A DNA stretch of 64,000 nucleotides from contig NC_030383.2 of assembly GCF_001625215.2 (NCBI RefSeq), forward strand, positions 53,874,380 to 53,938,379, read 5' to 3'. Under the pieces are notes generated by a model, which saw only the letters and a list, made by a program, of their open reading frames with translations, searched no databases and had not been told where the DNA came from. A program made the translations under genes and the position numbers. Position 1 is the stretch's first letter. Each line of letters opens with the position of its first letter. The DNA is from Daucus carota subsp. sativus (taxonomy: Eukaryota; Streptophyta; Magnoliopsida; Apiales; Apiaceae). This document shows, in pieces, positions 35,573-46,950 of this stretch.

Positions 35573-35582
35573 TGCAATCGGG

Positions 35583-35928
35583 TGTCCAAAACTACATTTT
35601 CAAACTCAGTGTGCTGATAAAAACACTAACTTTGTCATTAAAACATTTGCGTACAAACAAATGGAGTAACACAAGAGGACAATATAAAAAGAATAAAAAA
35701 TGCCACGGTGGCAAAAAGTTACTCTAGAGCGAGAGGAGAGATGGGAGTGGTGGAGAGAGAAAGGAGGGGAAGTGGTCCAATTGAAAGCATGTCCTAACTC
35801 AAACAAGTTCAAGGATTGACCTTCGATTCTTATCCTTGATCGGACATCCACTTTTTCACCAGCTTTTTGCCACGGTAAATCCTTAAAATTACAAATCTAC
35901 CCGTCTCCAATCTCCATATTAGTTTTTA
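35583..35928. other. Intergenic flank of MULE
   Basis: No gene or clear repeat seen; the ORF at 35606-35851 has no recognisable feature. Confidence 0.4.
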
Positions 35929-36122
35929 CGGTTTTTCTATGGTGTGCCCAAGGGCACACACTAAGCACTAAAACTTATAAATTTGGGAGATTTTGATTGG
36001 CTTACACTCTTTAATAATGATGACCCCCCTTGCATTTACAACAACCACACCAATCAAATCCCTCCAATTTTATAAATGTTAGTGCTTAGCATGTGCCCTT
36101 GGGCACACACTAGACAAACCCT
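35929..36122. mobile_element. 194-bp Mutator-type MITE
   Basis: Ends CGGTTTTTCTATGGTGTGCC and, on the other strand, GGGTTTGTCTAGTGTGTGCC, both continuing as CAAGGGCACA and then TAAGCACTAA. Flanked by a perfect 9-bp repeat TAGTTTTTA (35920-35928, 36123-36131), the size expected for Mutator-type elements. Confidence 0.85.
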
Positions 36123-36131
36123 AGTTTTTAT

Positions 36132-36790
36132 TATCTAATAATTTTTGTTACATTATTATATTAGGAAAAATGTGACTTTTAAATAAAATATGAGATAATA
36201 ATGATAATAATAGTATACTCTCACCGGAGACATAAATCTTTTAAATTTTTTCAATCAAATTTTGACTGAACACCTTAAATTTTACTTTATTTTTTATGAA
36301 TAAAAATATCATAGTAAGTGATCAAAATATTCAAAATTGTGTGGAAAAGAAAATAAAAAACTCACCTTTCTCGTAAGAATTTATCTAAATTACTTGTATT
36401 TGAGTTAATTAGTATAAAACAATTTCCATCTAGAAAATTCATCAAAAATGTCACTTTAAAATAATATTAAATTAAAATTTGAAATTAATTTTAAATGTTA
36501 TGCTCAATCATATTTTTAAAACCAATGTATTTAAATATTGTTGAAGTCTTTGCTTGAGACTTCAAAATTGTAAATCAGTTGTTATTTAAACATAAATATA
36601 TATTTTGATAAATTATAATTATATAACATATATTATAAATTTCATTAAATTCTTCACATATAATATGTATTATTTCAAATCTACAATGTTAGATATCAAA
36701 ATCAATATAAGAAATGTAAAATAATTTTTTTATTTGATAATTATATGAACTCCATCATACTACAGCTCTTTATATTATAGTAATAGTAAT
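36132..36790. other. AT-rich promoter-proximal region of TRP gene
   Basis: No ORF. AT-rich sequence up to the CT-rich leader at 36840-36990. Confidence 0.4.
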
Positions 36791-36794
36791 ATTT

Positions 36795-38112
36795 TTGTGG
36801 GGTTTAAGAAGGCACACTCAACATTTATATTTTAAATCTAAACTCTCTTCTTTTTCTTGTCCACAATCAATCCAATCCTCCCTCTCCCTCTCTCTTCTCT
36901 CTCTCTCTAAAAATCATTTCTATTTTCAGTTCTCACGTAATTTCCAACTTAAATCTCTTACACCAACTCTACATCAATCTCTCTCCTTTTCAGGTGATAA
37001 TTCTGATCATACTCTTAACATTTCTGTTATTTTATGTTCAGATCATGTTCTTGTTTCTTTTTGCTTTGATCTGTGTGGTAAAGTTCATATTTTTGTTGTG
37101 TAATTGTGCTTGATCTGATCAGTTTTCATAAGTGATCGTGTTTTATGCTTGGGTTTGTGTGATCTCTCTGAATTACATGTGGGTTTTGTGAAATTGTAGT
37201 TAAAATTTCGAAATTTTAGTGTTTTCTTGTGTGATGGACTTTTTGGTGATCAGGGTGTTGGTGATTGTTTGTTGGGTATATTTTAAAGTTAGAGAAGTTG
37301 TTAAAAATGTGATCTTTCAATCATTTTTGGTCCAAGTGTAACATTTTCTTGGCTTTAGTGCACAATTGTGCGAGATCATGGTATTTGGTGTCATTACAAT
37401 GACTCTAGGATCAAATTGGTGTGAGGTATAGGATTCAAGTTTAGATTGCGTGTGATCTGTTGGGGTTAATTTGGATAAGGCTTAAAAATAAATGAATTGG
37501 AGTTGGGTTTGATGGGAAATTTGTAATTTCATGAAATAGGTTGTGTATGTGTGATCTGTGAAATTGGAACTGTACACGAGGTTACCATGTGGGTTGTTTA
37601 ATTAGTTTATTGGTAGTTAATCAAATGAACTTTTTGGTGATCAATGTGTTGTGGTTGAAGATTTGGTACATATTTAATTGTTATTAAATTGTGTGATATG
37701 AATGAATAGTCCGACTTTTAAGTTGAGATCTTTTGCATCTGAATGGAGAGATTAGTGCAGTTGTCCATATATGGGAAGAACTATTATTTTCTGAATGATG
37801 AGTAACTTACTAGACAACTTGTTTAACTGTATCATGGTGCTGAATGAGCATCATGGAGATGAATATTTTTTTTTTTTTTGCCTCAGAGCCTCAGAGGTGT
37901 AGCTGAGGTTTTGAATATTCACTGTTATCATACTCGTAACTAAATAAGTTTGTTGCACCCAATTATATTTATTGTTTAAGTAATTATTAATTGTAATAGA
38001 ATACATATTCCAATTTACTCAAATTTTTTTAATAAGTTAATTGGTTTGCTTGTAGTTTGGGAGCATCGCACCACTGCATTTGTAGTGTTTTATTAGTATG
38101 CATGCTTGAGAC
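36795..38112 (+). promoter_or_regulatory. Leader and probable 5' UTR intron of TRP gene
   Basis: A CT-rich stretch (CTCTCCCTCTCTC around 36880-36910) typical of plant leaders ends in TTTCAG/GTGATAATT near 36993. A long T-rich, ORF-poor segment with intron character runs from there to about 38090. A non-coding first exon followed by a ~1-kb leader intron is the simplest reading, but no transcript evidence exists. Confidence 0.45.
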
Positions 38113-41100
38113 ATGGTTGTGAAGAAAAGGCAAGAATATGGGTTTTATGGGTACCAGATCCCAGTCATACCTAGAGCTCCGAGATCTCTAAGGGTAAGGA
38201 CAAACTTAAATTAATGCTACTTTATTATTTAGTAATGGTATTCGCCCATTAACCTGTGTTGCATTTTGCTTGTAGAGGAGTAGTTTGAGAAAGAAATTAC
38301 AGGATGACGGCCAACTTTGTGCATTTGAATTGTTGGCAGCTGTAGCTGGCAAGTTGTTACAGGAAAGCGAAAGTTCTGCTTCTAGTAATATAGCAGAAGG
38401 GAAAGTGCAGCTTGGAATCAACAAGGATAGTATAAAAAAAGAACAAGTAGAGGAAAGAGTTGCAAGATCAGCGTGTCTTGATCAGGAAAGCTGTGTAGAA
38501 AGTGTGATTTTCCCTGAATCTGCCGCTCCACAGCGCAATACTAAATCTTCACTAAAGGAACTTCCGCATATCCAGACCAATTCATATTTCGAGCATGCAT
38601 CTGTTGTAACACATTCTGATATTTTGAACAAAGTTGGCGGTGATGTGAAGTATGATAAATATACAAGTAACAGTGCAGCTGGAAGTTTCCCTAGTAAACC
38701 AGAAGAGATCTTTAACGGTGATGGGAAATTATGTAATGAAGCTCAAAGAAAGTCTGCGGTTGTAGAGAAGCAGAATGAACATTTGTATATGGCTAACTTC
38801 AGCGGTTCAAAGGATCCAAGGGACTATCATGTGCATAGTAGTCGTAAGCTGAATAATGCAGAGGGTAGCATAAAGTTCTCTTTGTGCGCGGATCGTGTTC
38901 CTGGTGTTTCTTTTCCCAGGCACATGAATAATGTAAAAATAGTTGATAGAGATGATGATGAAAATTACTTTAGGAGTAATAACCTGAATAGCAAGATAAA
39001 GCCCTCAAGGCAACAATCATACAACAAATATCGAAGAATGAAGAAGATGACATCCAGATATTGGAGAACAGCACCAAAATGGAATGATTGCGAATTCATA
39101 AACACTGGTAAGTACATGCTTTATCAAGTTGCATCTATGTTTTCATATGAAATCTTTACTGCATTCCAAGTCTAATTGGAAACTTACAAAACTTTTATTG
39201 AAGGTAGGGGAAACAGGCCTATCTATCACAAAAGAAAATCCATTCATTCAGGTGGGGGATATCAGCGTGAATTGCATTCTAAAAGGAGACGTTTGTATGA
39301 CCATAGACAGTTGTGTCACTATAGATCAGCATATATATTTGACCAGCAGGCAAGTAGTGATAGTATTTCAAATTCCGCTAAGAAAACCACAAAGGGAGAC
39401 AAGAGCAGGACACCTGCTTTGCATAAAGGTCTATATTCATCTTTTTATCTAATGGGATTCACTCCACATGATTAGAACAAATTGATAACTAAAGATGCCC
39501 AGTTTGTGCAGCAATTGGACCCTCGTCTTCAGAGATAGGTGATAAAGCATCATTCCAGTCCAAGGATCCTCGCGGTAGTTTATTTTATCCTCGCACCCCT
39601 TTAAATTTTCCTGTGTTATGTAATCGCCATAAATGAATTCTTATACTCAATATTTCTCCAATTCAGTCAAGTTTAGCATTAAATCCTTCAAAGTACCAGA
39701 GCTTTATATTGAGGTGCCAGAAACTGCAACTGTAGGTTCACTAAAGGTATAGTTTTATCTTCCTTTTTTATTGGTCTTCTTTAATTTCTCAGCATCAGCA
39801 CTTGATCGACCGGGTTTACGAAATTTCCAGGATTCATGTTTTCTCTTTTCTAATGAAATATTGGCTTGTTGCACCAATTTCACCATAAACCTTTTCCATT
39901 TGACCTCTTTTGATGTTTGACTGGTTTATGATTTCAACAGCATTTATTTGTCTCAAGTCATGACCAGTGTACTTTGAAATAGGGATTATCTTGCTGACAA
40001 ATGTTTCTTTTTTGTATTTTTGATTGTCTGTTTCTTCCCAATATAAGAAGTGTACCCTGGATTTTACATAATGAGATATATGTCTTAATTGTTATGGGGC
40101 TGTAGAGCTTAATGGAGTCTTACATGCTTATATTCTGTAGATTACTGTTATGGAGGCTGTCACTGCTATACTTGAAGGTGGTTTACATGTTGGAGTAGTT
40201 CTTCAAGGAAAAAGAGTTAGAGATGACAACAGAACCCTTCAGCAGATTGGTATCTCTCACAATGAGGACCTTGACACTCTTGGTTTTACGTTGGAGCCTG
40301 ATTTTATAAAAGCTACTTCTCCTATATCTTGCAAAGATCCTGAACTTCTGCTACCATGTGACGAACATCAAGAATTATCCAGGTGAGAAAGGTTTGCTCT
40401 AGCCATATCGTAACTGGAATAAGTACTTTTTGCTCTTTCTTCTAGAGTTGTTCAAATGCTATCATTGTGCACTTGCATAGAGGCAGCACAGTTGCCAGCC
40501 CGCTAACATTTTCTCTCCATTACCAGATCCTCAGTTCCTGTTTTGGATTCAGTATTCTTCAACTCCTCAATTGACCAGGTTCCTGTCAGTAATCTGGAAA
40601 AGAATGTAGTAGGTAATCAGGAAATAGTTCCATATGTTCCTGATGTACCTATGGAGATATCCGCGCCCAAAGCCCTAGTTCCTATTCCTCCAGTCAATGC
40701 AAATACACTTGCTATTGTTCCAGTGAACCAGAAAGCTAAGCGACCAGATCCTTCCCAACGCAGAACAAGGAGACCTTTCTCTGTTTCAGAAGTAGAAGCA
40801 CTGGTTGAAGCAGTTGAGAAACTAGGCACCGGAAGGTTTGCACTCCTAACCTTTTTCATTGTTCTCAATCACAATGCTCCAACATTTTTTTAAATCTTAT
40901 TTAAACACAAGATGCCCATATCAATCGCGTCTAGAAACTCAATTTTATGTTTTGACTTTCTTTGATTATGCAGGTGGCGTGACGTGAAAATGCGTTCCTT
41001 TGATGATATGAATCATCGAACTTATGTGGACTTGAAGGTATAAAACATTCTATAGTTTACCTTTGGTAGAACATGATCCCTATTATTGAAAGCTCATGCA

Positions 41101-41440
41101 TGGCTTTAAATTTGTCCCACGTAGGAAAGAACAATTGGTTAGACAAGTGAAAATGAGTATGCTATTTAATTTTTTTACATAGAGCCACCAAAGTAGCTAT
41201 AGATTAGTTATATATTTTAAATGAGGTATTTTGATGTGATCTTGATTCATCCAGGATAAATGGAAGACATTAGTTCATACAGCAAGTATAGCGCCCCAGC
41301 AGCGTCGGGGAGAGCCTGTCCCCCAAGAGCTTTTGGACAGGGTCTTAGCAGCTCATGCTTACTGGTCTCAGCATCAATCCAAGCAACATGGTAAGCATCA
41401 GATGGACCCTCCTAAATTAGCTGGAGAGGTTGGATTCTAA
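38113..41440 (+). CDS. Telomere-repeat-binding protein (TRP/TBP family)
   Basis: Nine coding exons: 38113-38193, 38276-39107, 39204-39428, 39512-39574, 39667-39746, 40141-40382, 40527-40835, 40974-41037, 41255-41440. All borders are GT/AG and phases agree; 693 aa. The N-terminus MVVKKRQEYGFYGYQIP is the family signature. A long low-conservation region follows. A ubiquitin-like domain starts at about residue 401 (VKFSIKSFKVPELYIEVP, VGVVLQGKRVRDDN). A Myb-type telobox domain lies at about 586-645 (RRPFSVSEVEALVEAVEKLG, RWRDVK, then VDLKDKWKTLVHT), plus a short C-terminal extension. Proteins of this type bind double-stranded TTTAGGG repeats and affect telomere length. Length and order are normal for Arabidopsis TRP1/TBP1-like proteins. 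The gene appears intact. Confidence 0.93.
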
Positions 41441-43122
41441 AATGCTGGATGTCTAACTGTACATAACTTGTGATCTAGGAAAGTAAATAGACAGGAAACT
41501 GTGAAAATTCCAGTTAATTGCCTTGTAATATTTAACACTCAGTTGTGATTCATTCCCAGGCCCTCCCTGATTCGGAGAGGTTGGTTCTTGTAAATGAATT
41601 GATTGAATAAACAGCATTTCCTACAAAGTCTCATTGTATGTAAGGAGATGCTGATTCTGTATTTACGCCTAGTTTATAATTGGAACTTAGTTTCTTTTCT
41701 TACATCATGTGCACTCAATACTCTACGATTCATCTCGAGTACTTTTGTGATTTATTGATTTATTATATGGAGTTTGCTGAATGTTGCGGTGCTGCTAAAG
41801 ACGCCCAATTATGCGTAATTAGTTACTCTGTGCAACTTTCTTCTTGATTTATATATTCATATGTAATGTTGATATTGAGGTTGTTTGTACAAATTAAAGA
41901 AGGGTTCTGTTGCAACTTCTAAGCTTTCTGAAGACCTTTTATTGATAAGACGGTGATACCTATTTTTGAGGACACCTGTATAAGATAAAATCATTCACTT
42001 TTTAAGAATGATTTACATTTAAAGATTTTTATCTGCACCCATCTTTTGAGTTCAGAATGATAACTTAATTGTTACAGGTTTAACCAACAATAGGAGTTGG
42101 AGTTTTTTTTCTTCTTTTTTTCCCTTTTTTTGCTAAGTAAAAATTATATTAAAAACTCAAACGAGGAGACAGAATAGTAAATGACTTGATCATACTAACA
42201 GAAACTTGGCATACCAAGAATCAAGCAGACTAAGCTAAGCTTGCAAGACAATCAGAATAAGAAGACAGAGAACATAACAAATTCCATCTCTTTGAACCTC
42301 TTTTCTAAACAAAGTACAAGAATGCAGCTTGCTGTCCATAATGCATGCATTTCACAACAGTCAACAGTGATAAAAAGGTTTGACCTGTTGTTTGTAGTCT
42401 GTAGATAAATGCTCATTGACAGCTACCCATGATATGAGATTAAATTTTAAGACCAGAAATTTATGCTAGATGACTAGATGACTTCACTTCACGGCGGAGA
42501 AGTGTTTAACATGCGGGGACTCATAAATTCTCAAGACCTTAGTTGATTGCTAACAACTAACAAGAGAATCTCAGTAAAACTAATGATAATTACAGTGGCA
42601 TTAATTGGTTTGTCAATAAGACAATCTTAATAAAGCTAATGATAATTACGGTGATAGTAACAGTATCACAGGGTCACACTATTTTACTCCTTTATGGAGT
42701 ATTTCCCGGCTAAGAACATCTCCAGCACAGCTGTGTCGGAAGATGTGAAAAAGATTTGACTTCAAATTCTAGCATCGAAGCAATTTGAAAAACTTGTGAA
42801 GTTCCTCTAACTCTGCAATTTTATGTGTGATATATTTTATTTTATTCTTTTTATATGTTTTGCTTTCATCAACTTTAATTTATAAGAATATAAATGTAGC
42901 AAATTGTAGATTTAGCTCATACCTATTTTAATTTTGCGCAATTTGGTCATGTCCAATTTTTATCTATTTGACATGTTATTTGGATTCAAATAAAATTGGA
43001 CAATAATGATGACAGTGGCATCGAAGAAGAGAGTAACTAGAAAAAGTGCTTAATTATGATGAGATTTTTGAGGAATCAGTTTCCTAATTTTATTCTTAGT
43101 ATATATATAACAGTGCATAATA
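41441..43122. other. 3' flank of TRP gene and intergenic DNA
   Basis: The 3' UTR probably ends within the first 400 bp. About 42105-42330 has a T-rich start followed by ACTCAAACGAGGAGACAGAA and similar words that look like the 3' end of an antisense LINE or SINE, but I cannot fix its borders. The word ACTAATGATAATTAC recurs around 42578-42650. No gene seen. Confidence 0.35.
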
Positions 43123-44127
43123 TCTACTTCTATATATTAAAAGGGGACTATGGGCAAAAAAAGCAAGAAAAATGCTCGTGAAATTACACATATGCCTTCA
43201 GTTTATAAAGAATTTTTAAATTACCCTCTGCTATTATACCATGTTTATGCGCCAGTGCCAGATAGTAATCGGATCGTGCATCGTGCAGAGCATTGATAGA
43301 GAGTCATTTAGGATACTGAAGCGATGCCACTAATCTCGACGATGAACGCCGAAGAAGGTTTGGTTTGCTCTCTTATTCTCTGTCTTTATATGTATCTATA
43401 TGCCTTTGTTTGTGTTTATATATTGCTGAAGTTGAATGTTTTAACGTGAAATATAGAGATACCAGTTGATAATATATGGTACATGTGATTAATTGAGATG
43501 AAATTGAGAGCAGTTTGGCATTGGAAGAGATTAAGTTCCTTCAGAAACATAGGGACAAGTAGCAGGACACGGGTGACAGAACGAAACCGTAGTGGGAGTA
43601 TGGAACTCATGTATTGATGTTGATATATAATGATATAGATGTGGAGAAATTAGGATGCTGAGTGTAAGATTAGTGCAACGCCAAGTGTTTAGAGTGAAGG
43701 GCCGAAGGGGTCATGTTCCGGATGTTCCCAATAGTTAACAACAGTCAAAGTTTTGGAAGTTGGAGCAACTAATACTACTCTTCTTAAGGGCAAGTGAGGT
43801 GTTCGAAGCGTCAGGTTCTGAAATGCATGTTTACATGCACACAGAGATGTAGATGGTCTCGAAGCCGAAAAGTCAAGAAACAGTAAGATTGGTGCAACGG
43901 TAAGATTGGTGATAATTTGAGTTAGGAGTAATAACATGATGGTCAAGAGAAATACGATGAGTTCAAGTTATATGTTAAAAAGTAACCTTTGTGCAAAATA
44001 AGGACATCCATTCAAGTTATATGTTAAAAATAAAGTTAATATTAGTTTAATATATTTTCTGTCACTCTCATTTTAGTGAAAATTTTAATAATTTACTCGC
44101 ACACGAAACGTGAGCATAATTCCCTAG
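43123..44127 (+). mobile_element. Non-autonomous Helitron, 1.0 kb
   Basis: Starts TCTACTTCTATATATTAA after host A (43122) and ends with a CACG-AAA-CGTG hairpin followed by ...TTCCCTAG (44127) and host T. The first 18 bases nearly match the element at 20768. Both elements also share an early GGGCAAAA...AGAAAAATGC(C/T)(T/C)GTGAAAT stretch and a later ATGCC(C)TT. No coding capacity. Confidence 0.8.
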
Positions 44128-44473
44128 TATCAATAAAAAGTGAACAATACCAAAAAGGGAAAACTAATTTTTATTTAAAAGATGCAATGAAAACTTACCG
44201 AATGAAGACAAAGAGGTGTATGAAGAGTACATGGGGTACATGGCACTGACTGTCAAAAGGTAAATACAAAGAATAAGCATAAAATCATACAACTGCTTTA
44301 GTTTTGAAAAGAAAAATTTATGGAGACAAATGATTACCTTACTATTACAAAGCACGTGGTATCCAGCTACAAAAAGCATACCTGCATAAATCAGACCACA
44401 CATGATGATGAGTAAGAGGAATTTATCATAATGTTGAGCTTGAAACTCCGACCGTGAATTTTTTGCTTCATAG

Positions 44474-45014
44474 TTAATCCACTTCTTCAACATTGGATTT
44501 GTGCTTTTCCGTGTCCGAACCAAAAGAACTAATCTGATCCAGAGAAAAACGGTGAAGCCTAGTCCTCTCATTAACCAGTTCTTGCATCTTTGCTTGAAGA
44601 CCAACCAACTGCCGATACGCAAAACGGATTGCAAACCATAAAGCCACTAGAAAAATGATGATCAGTACCACAACATTGGACAACAACCAACATAATTTTG
44701 GATCGCTAGAAAACAGGCCAGATACACCAGATGAGATGGCAAGAACGTAACCTGGAAGCAAGTAGAGATTTGATAGAACCTGGTTGTATTCTTCAATGAG
44801 TTTTTTTTCCCTTACCCTGAAGTTTTTTGATGTCTTTTTTCCACTCCACCGAAGATGCTGCATCACTTTCCTTATCATCAGTTTCATCGACCAACAATTT
44901 TCTCCTCTCACAAATTATTTTCCGCATCTTCTCAGCAGAATCGTCAAAAGGAACGAGTTCAGGTCTAGGTTCATGTTCAGGTTCAAGTTCAGGTTCAGTC
45001 TCTATTTCTGTCAT
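44474..45014 (-). CDS. Hypothetical single-pass membrane protein
   Basis: Two exons, 45014-44816 and 44751-44474, joined across a 64-bp intron (GGTAAGG donor, CTTGCTTCCAG acceptor) that keeps frame; 158 aa. The N-terminal half is acidic with an EPELEPEHEP repeat and a charged linker. After the intron come one strong hydrophobic segment (LLSNVVVLIIIFLVALWFAI) and a short coiled coil (LVGLQAKMQELVNERTRL), ending NVEEVD. I do not recognise the family. Just downstream, minus-strand sequence in another frame (44460-44350) holds another hydrophobic stretch (FLLLIIMCGLIYAGMLFVAG). The real protein may therefore be longer and broken here by a frameshift, or use splice sites I did not find. Confidence 0.5.
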
Positions 45015-45483
45015 TACTCTGCATAAAACACAAAATATGTTTGTAATTTGATTAGCCAACTTGACAAGTCCAAAGGATTCCACTAAGTCATGTCCGGTAT
45101 AATATGCATGTGTGTCCGGTATATACAAATGGAATTACACTCCAACGTAATTAACAAGACTTTAGAATCACTGTGAAATCAACAACAATAGCATATGACT
45201 TTTAAAGAGCAGACTAAGTAATAATATAAAACACTGCCTCAACAGGCAGTCAAGCTATACTGAACACACATTTCAACCTTTAAAGCATACCAACACAAAT
45301 AAAGCTTTTGACGACATTTCTAGAAGGCTTTGTAAGATAACATTGTTGACATTCTGGTCGAGTTTTACAACGGAACCATCAAGTAATTGGACACGGGAGT
45401 TTCTTTCCAACAAATTTCTAACCGTACGGAAACTTTTGGTCTCATTTGACGCATTTGTGTCAAATTTGTTGAAGCTTAACAAA

Positions 45484-45753
45484 TGCGCTGAGATTCCGTA
45501 CTTTCAAGAAGTAATTGTCATGGCATCTACTTATGACGCTTGTGGTTACCGCAATTCTGAGGTTGGCATGTTTAACTTTTTTTTTGTAGGGCATTGGTTT
45601 TTGTGTACCTAATTTTCTTTGAAAGTATATCTTTGTCTTGGTATTATATTGAAAAATTTACAGTTGAAGGCTGGTGGTGCTATTCCTTCAAAAGGGAAGA
45701 AAGTTATAGTATCTGTGAAAAATATCAAAGATATAAGCCGTGATGTAATTAAG
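45484..45753 (+). pseudogene. ZPR1 zinc-finger gene fragment (two exons)
   Basis: Exon-like 45484-45561 reads IPYFQEVIVMAS and DACGYRNSE, then donor GTTGGC. After an intron with acceptor TTACAG, 45664-45753 reads LKAGGAIPSKGKKVIVSVKN and KDISRDVIK, then donor GTATAA. This is the second half of a ZPR1 zinc finger and the start of the following beta domain. ZPR1 proteins bind EF-1A. In the finger the expected Cys before DACGY is Tyr (codon 45532-45534), so a zinc ligand is lost. No upstream CxxC exon or downstream ZPR1 exons were seen. The fragment has kept a normal intron, so it came from DNA-level duplication, not a processed transcript. Confidence 0.8.
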
Positions 45754-46479
45754 GTATAACATCTCGTTTCTATATGTGCTTGTATATTAAATAGAACAAA
45801 GCTAGGTGTCCATCTTTGATTTAGCTGTTATATCTCTTAATTGATCAGTGTTTGATTTTACTAATCCTCATTGCTAATGGAACCTAAAGCATGTGTAGTT
45901 GACCAAAGGTTCCTTTCGAGTTTCTAGAATCCTCTAGTTTCAAATTATGCCACTATTGTGAAGATACATTTGGGTATAGAGACAAGCTACATTTTATGGC
46001 TGCCAAGGGAACTTGTCAACTCGAGTACACATCGGATATAGAAATCAACTTTGATATTTCAGATCTTTTCCTGTTTGAATATTACTTAGTTTTACAGCAT
46101 ATTATTTGTGGCCCAATTGAATTTGAAGACTAACCTAGTAAGTTGTCAAGTAATCTTTTTAACACATATTGTAACTGTTCGTATGATATTTAAGGACTGC
46201 TACTGCAAAGAAAATTTACCTTTGATATCATCCACTTGTTGAATGATGTAAATCCCGTGAAAGTAGGAATCTCCAAATTCATGGGCTCATAGTTAAAAAA
46301 ATGTGATGAAAGATCCTAGGAAATTTAATCGAGCCTGTGAAAGTAATAAATTTCAAGAAGTTATGATCCCTACCTATTCATTATTCCTTGGCTCTTCTCA
46401 AATTGAATTTTGTCTACTCTATTTATTCGTTCCACTGAAATTTGATACATATTATGAAAGGTATCCCTGATAAGCATAA
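45754..46479. other. Intergenic, no feature seen
   Basis: No ORF, clear repeat or further ZPR1 exon could be found here. Confidence 0.5.
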
Positions 46480-46640
46480 AGTATGCATGGTTGAATGGTT
46501 GAGGCAGCCACTCTTGATTGGCTGACCAGTAGGTTCAATTCCTACTGGATGCACACCAATGAGACCCTCTAATAAGTCTATTGAAGTCATTACTCATGAA
46601 ATCTAATAATGCGCAAGTGATAATTTTTTTTTTTTTTTGG
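46480..46640 (+). repeat. Probable tRNA-derived SINE
   Basis: GGTTGAATGGTTGAGGCAGC (46489-46508) resembles an A-box region, and AGGTTCAATTCCTACTGG (46531-46548) a Pol III B box. The unit runs into a T-run at 46624. Spacing of about 40 bp between the boxes suits tRNA-derived SINEs. No target duplication identified. Confidence 0.45.
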
Positions 46641-46653
46641 GGGGGGGGGGGGG
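46624..46653. repeat. T15-G15 homopolymer junction
   Basis: Fifteen T directly followed by about fifteen G, then CTGGGGG. The length may not be exact in the assembly. Confidence 0.8.
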
Positions 46654-46718
46654 CTGGGGGCTTTCATCATTATGATGATGCATACTTAATGAGTTCGACT
46701 GTTGCATTCATCATATTA

Positions 46719-46950
46719 CCCCCTCCGTTTTTAAATATATGACATTTAACTTTTTGGCACACACTTTTAAGTGCTTTGACCGGGTAGTTAAAAGTATTAT
46801 TTTTGAATTTTTTTTTTCTGAATAAAAATATGTAATCAAAATTTTAATTCACAAAAAAATCAATTGAAAATAATAATTATTAATATCCGGTCAACCCACC
46901 TAAAAGTACATGAACAAGTCAAAAGTGACATATAAAAAAAACAGAGGGAG
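46719..46950. mobile_element. Stowaway MITE
   Basis: 232 bp between TA dinucleotides. Left CCCCCTCCGTTTTTAAATAT, right-end reverse complement CTCCCTCTGTTTTTTTTATA. Ends and TA duplication are diagnostic of Stowaway (Tc1/Mariner). Confidence 0.85.

Noticed and set aside
28001-35582. A CRISPR-like array in the MULE TIR (regular short repeats and spacers)
   Set aside because: The spacers are themselves repeated, the repeats are palindromes within a TIR and the genome is a plant.
44474-44911. Single-exon 145-codon ORF as the membrane protein
   Set aside because: It would drop the acidic EPEL-repeat exon; a 64-bp GT/AG intron joins that exon to the hydrophobic exon in frame.
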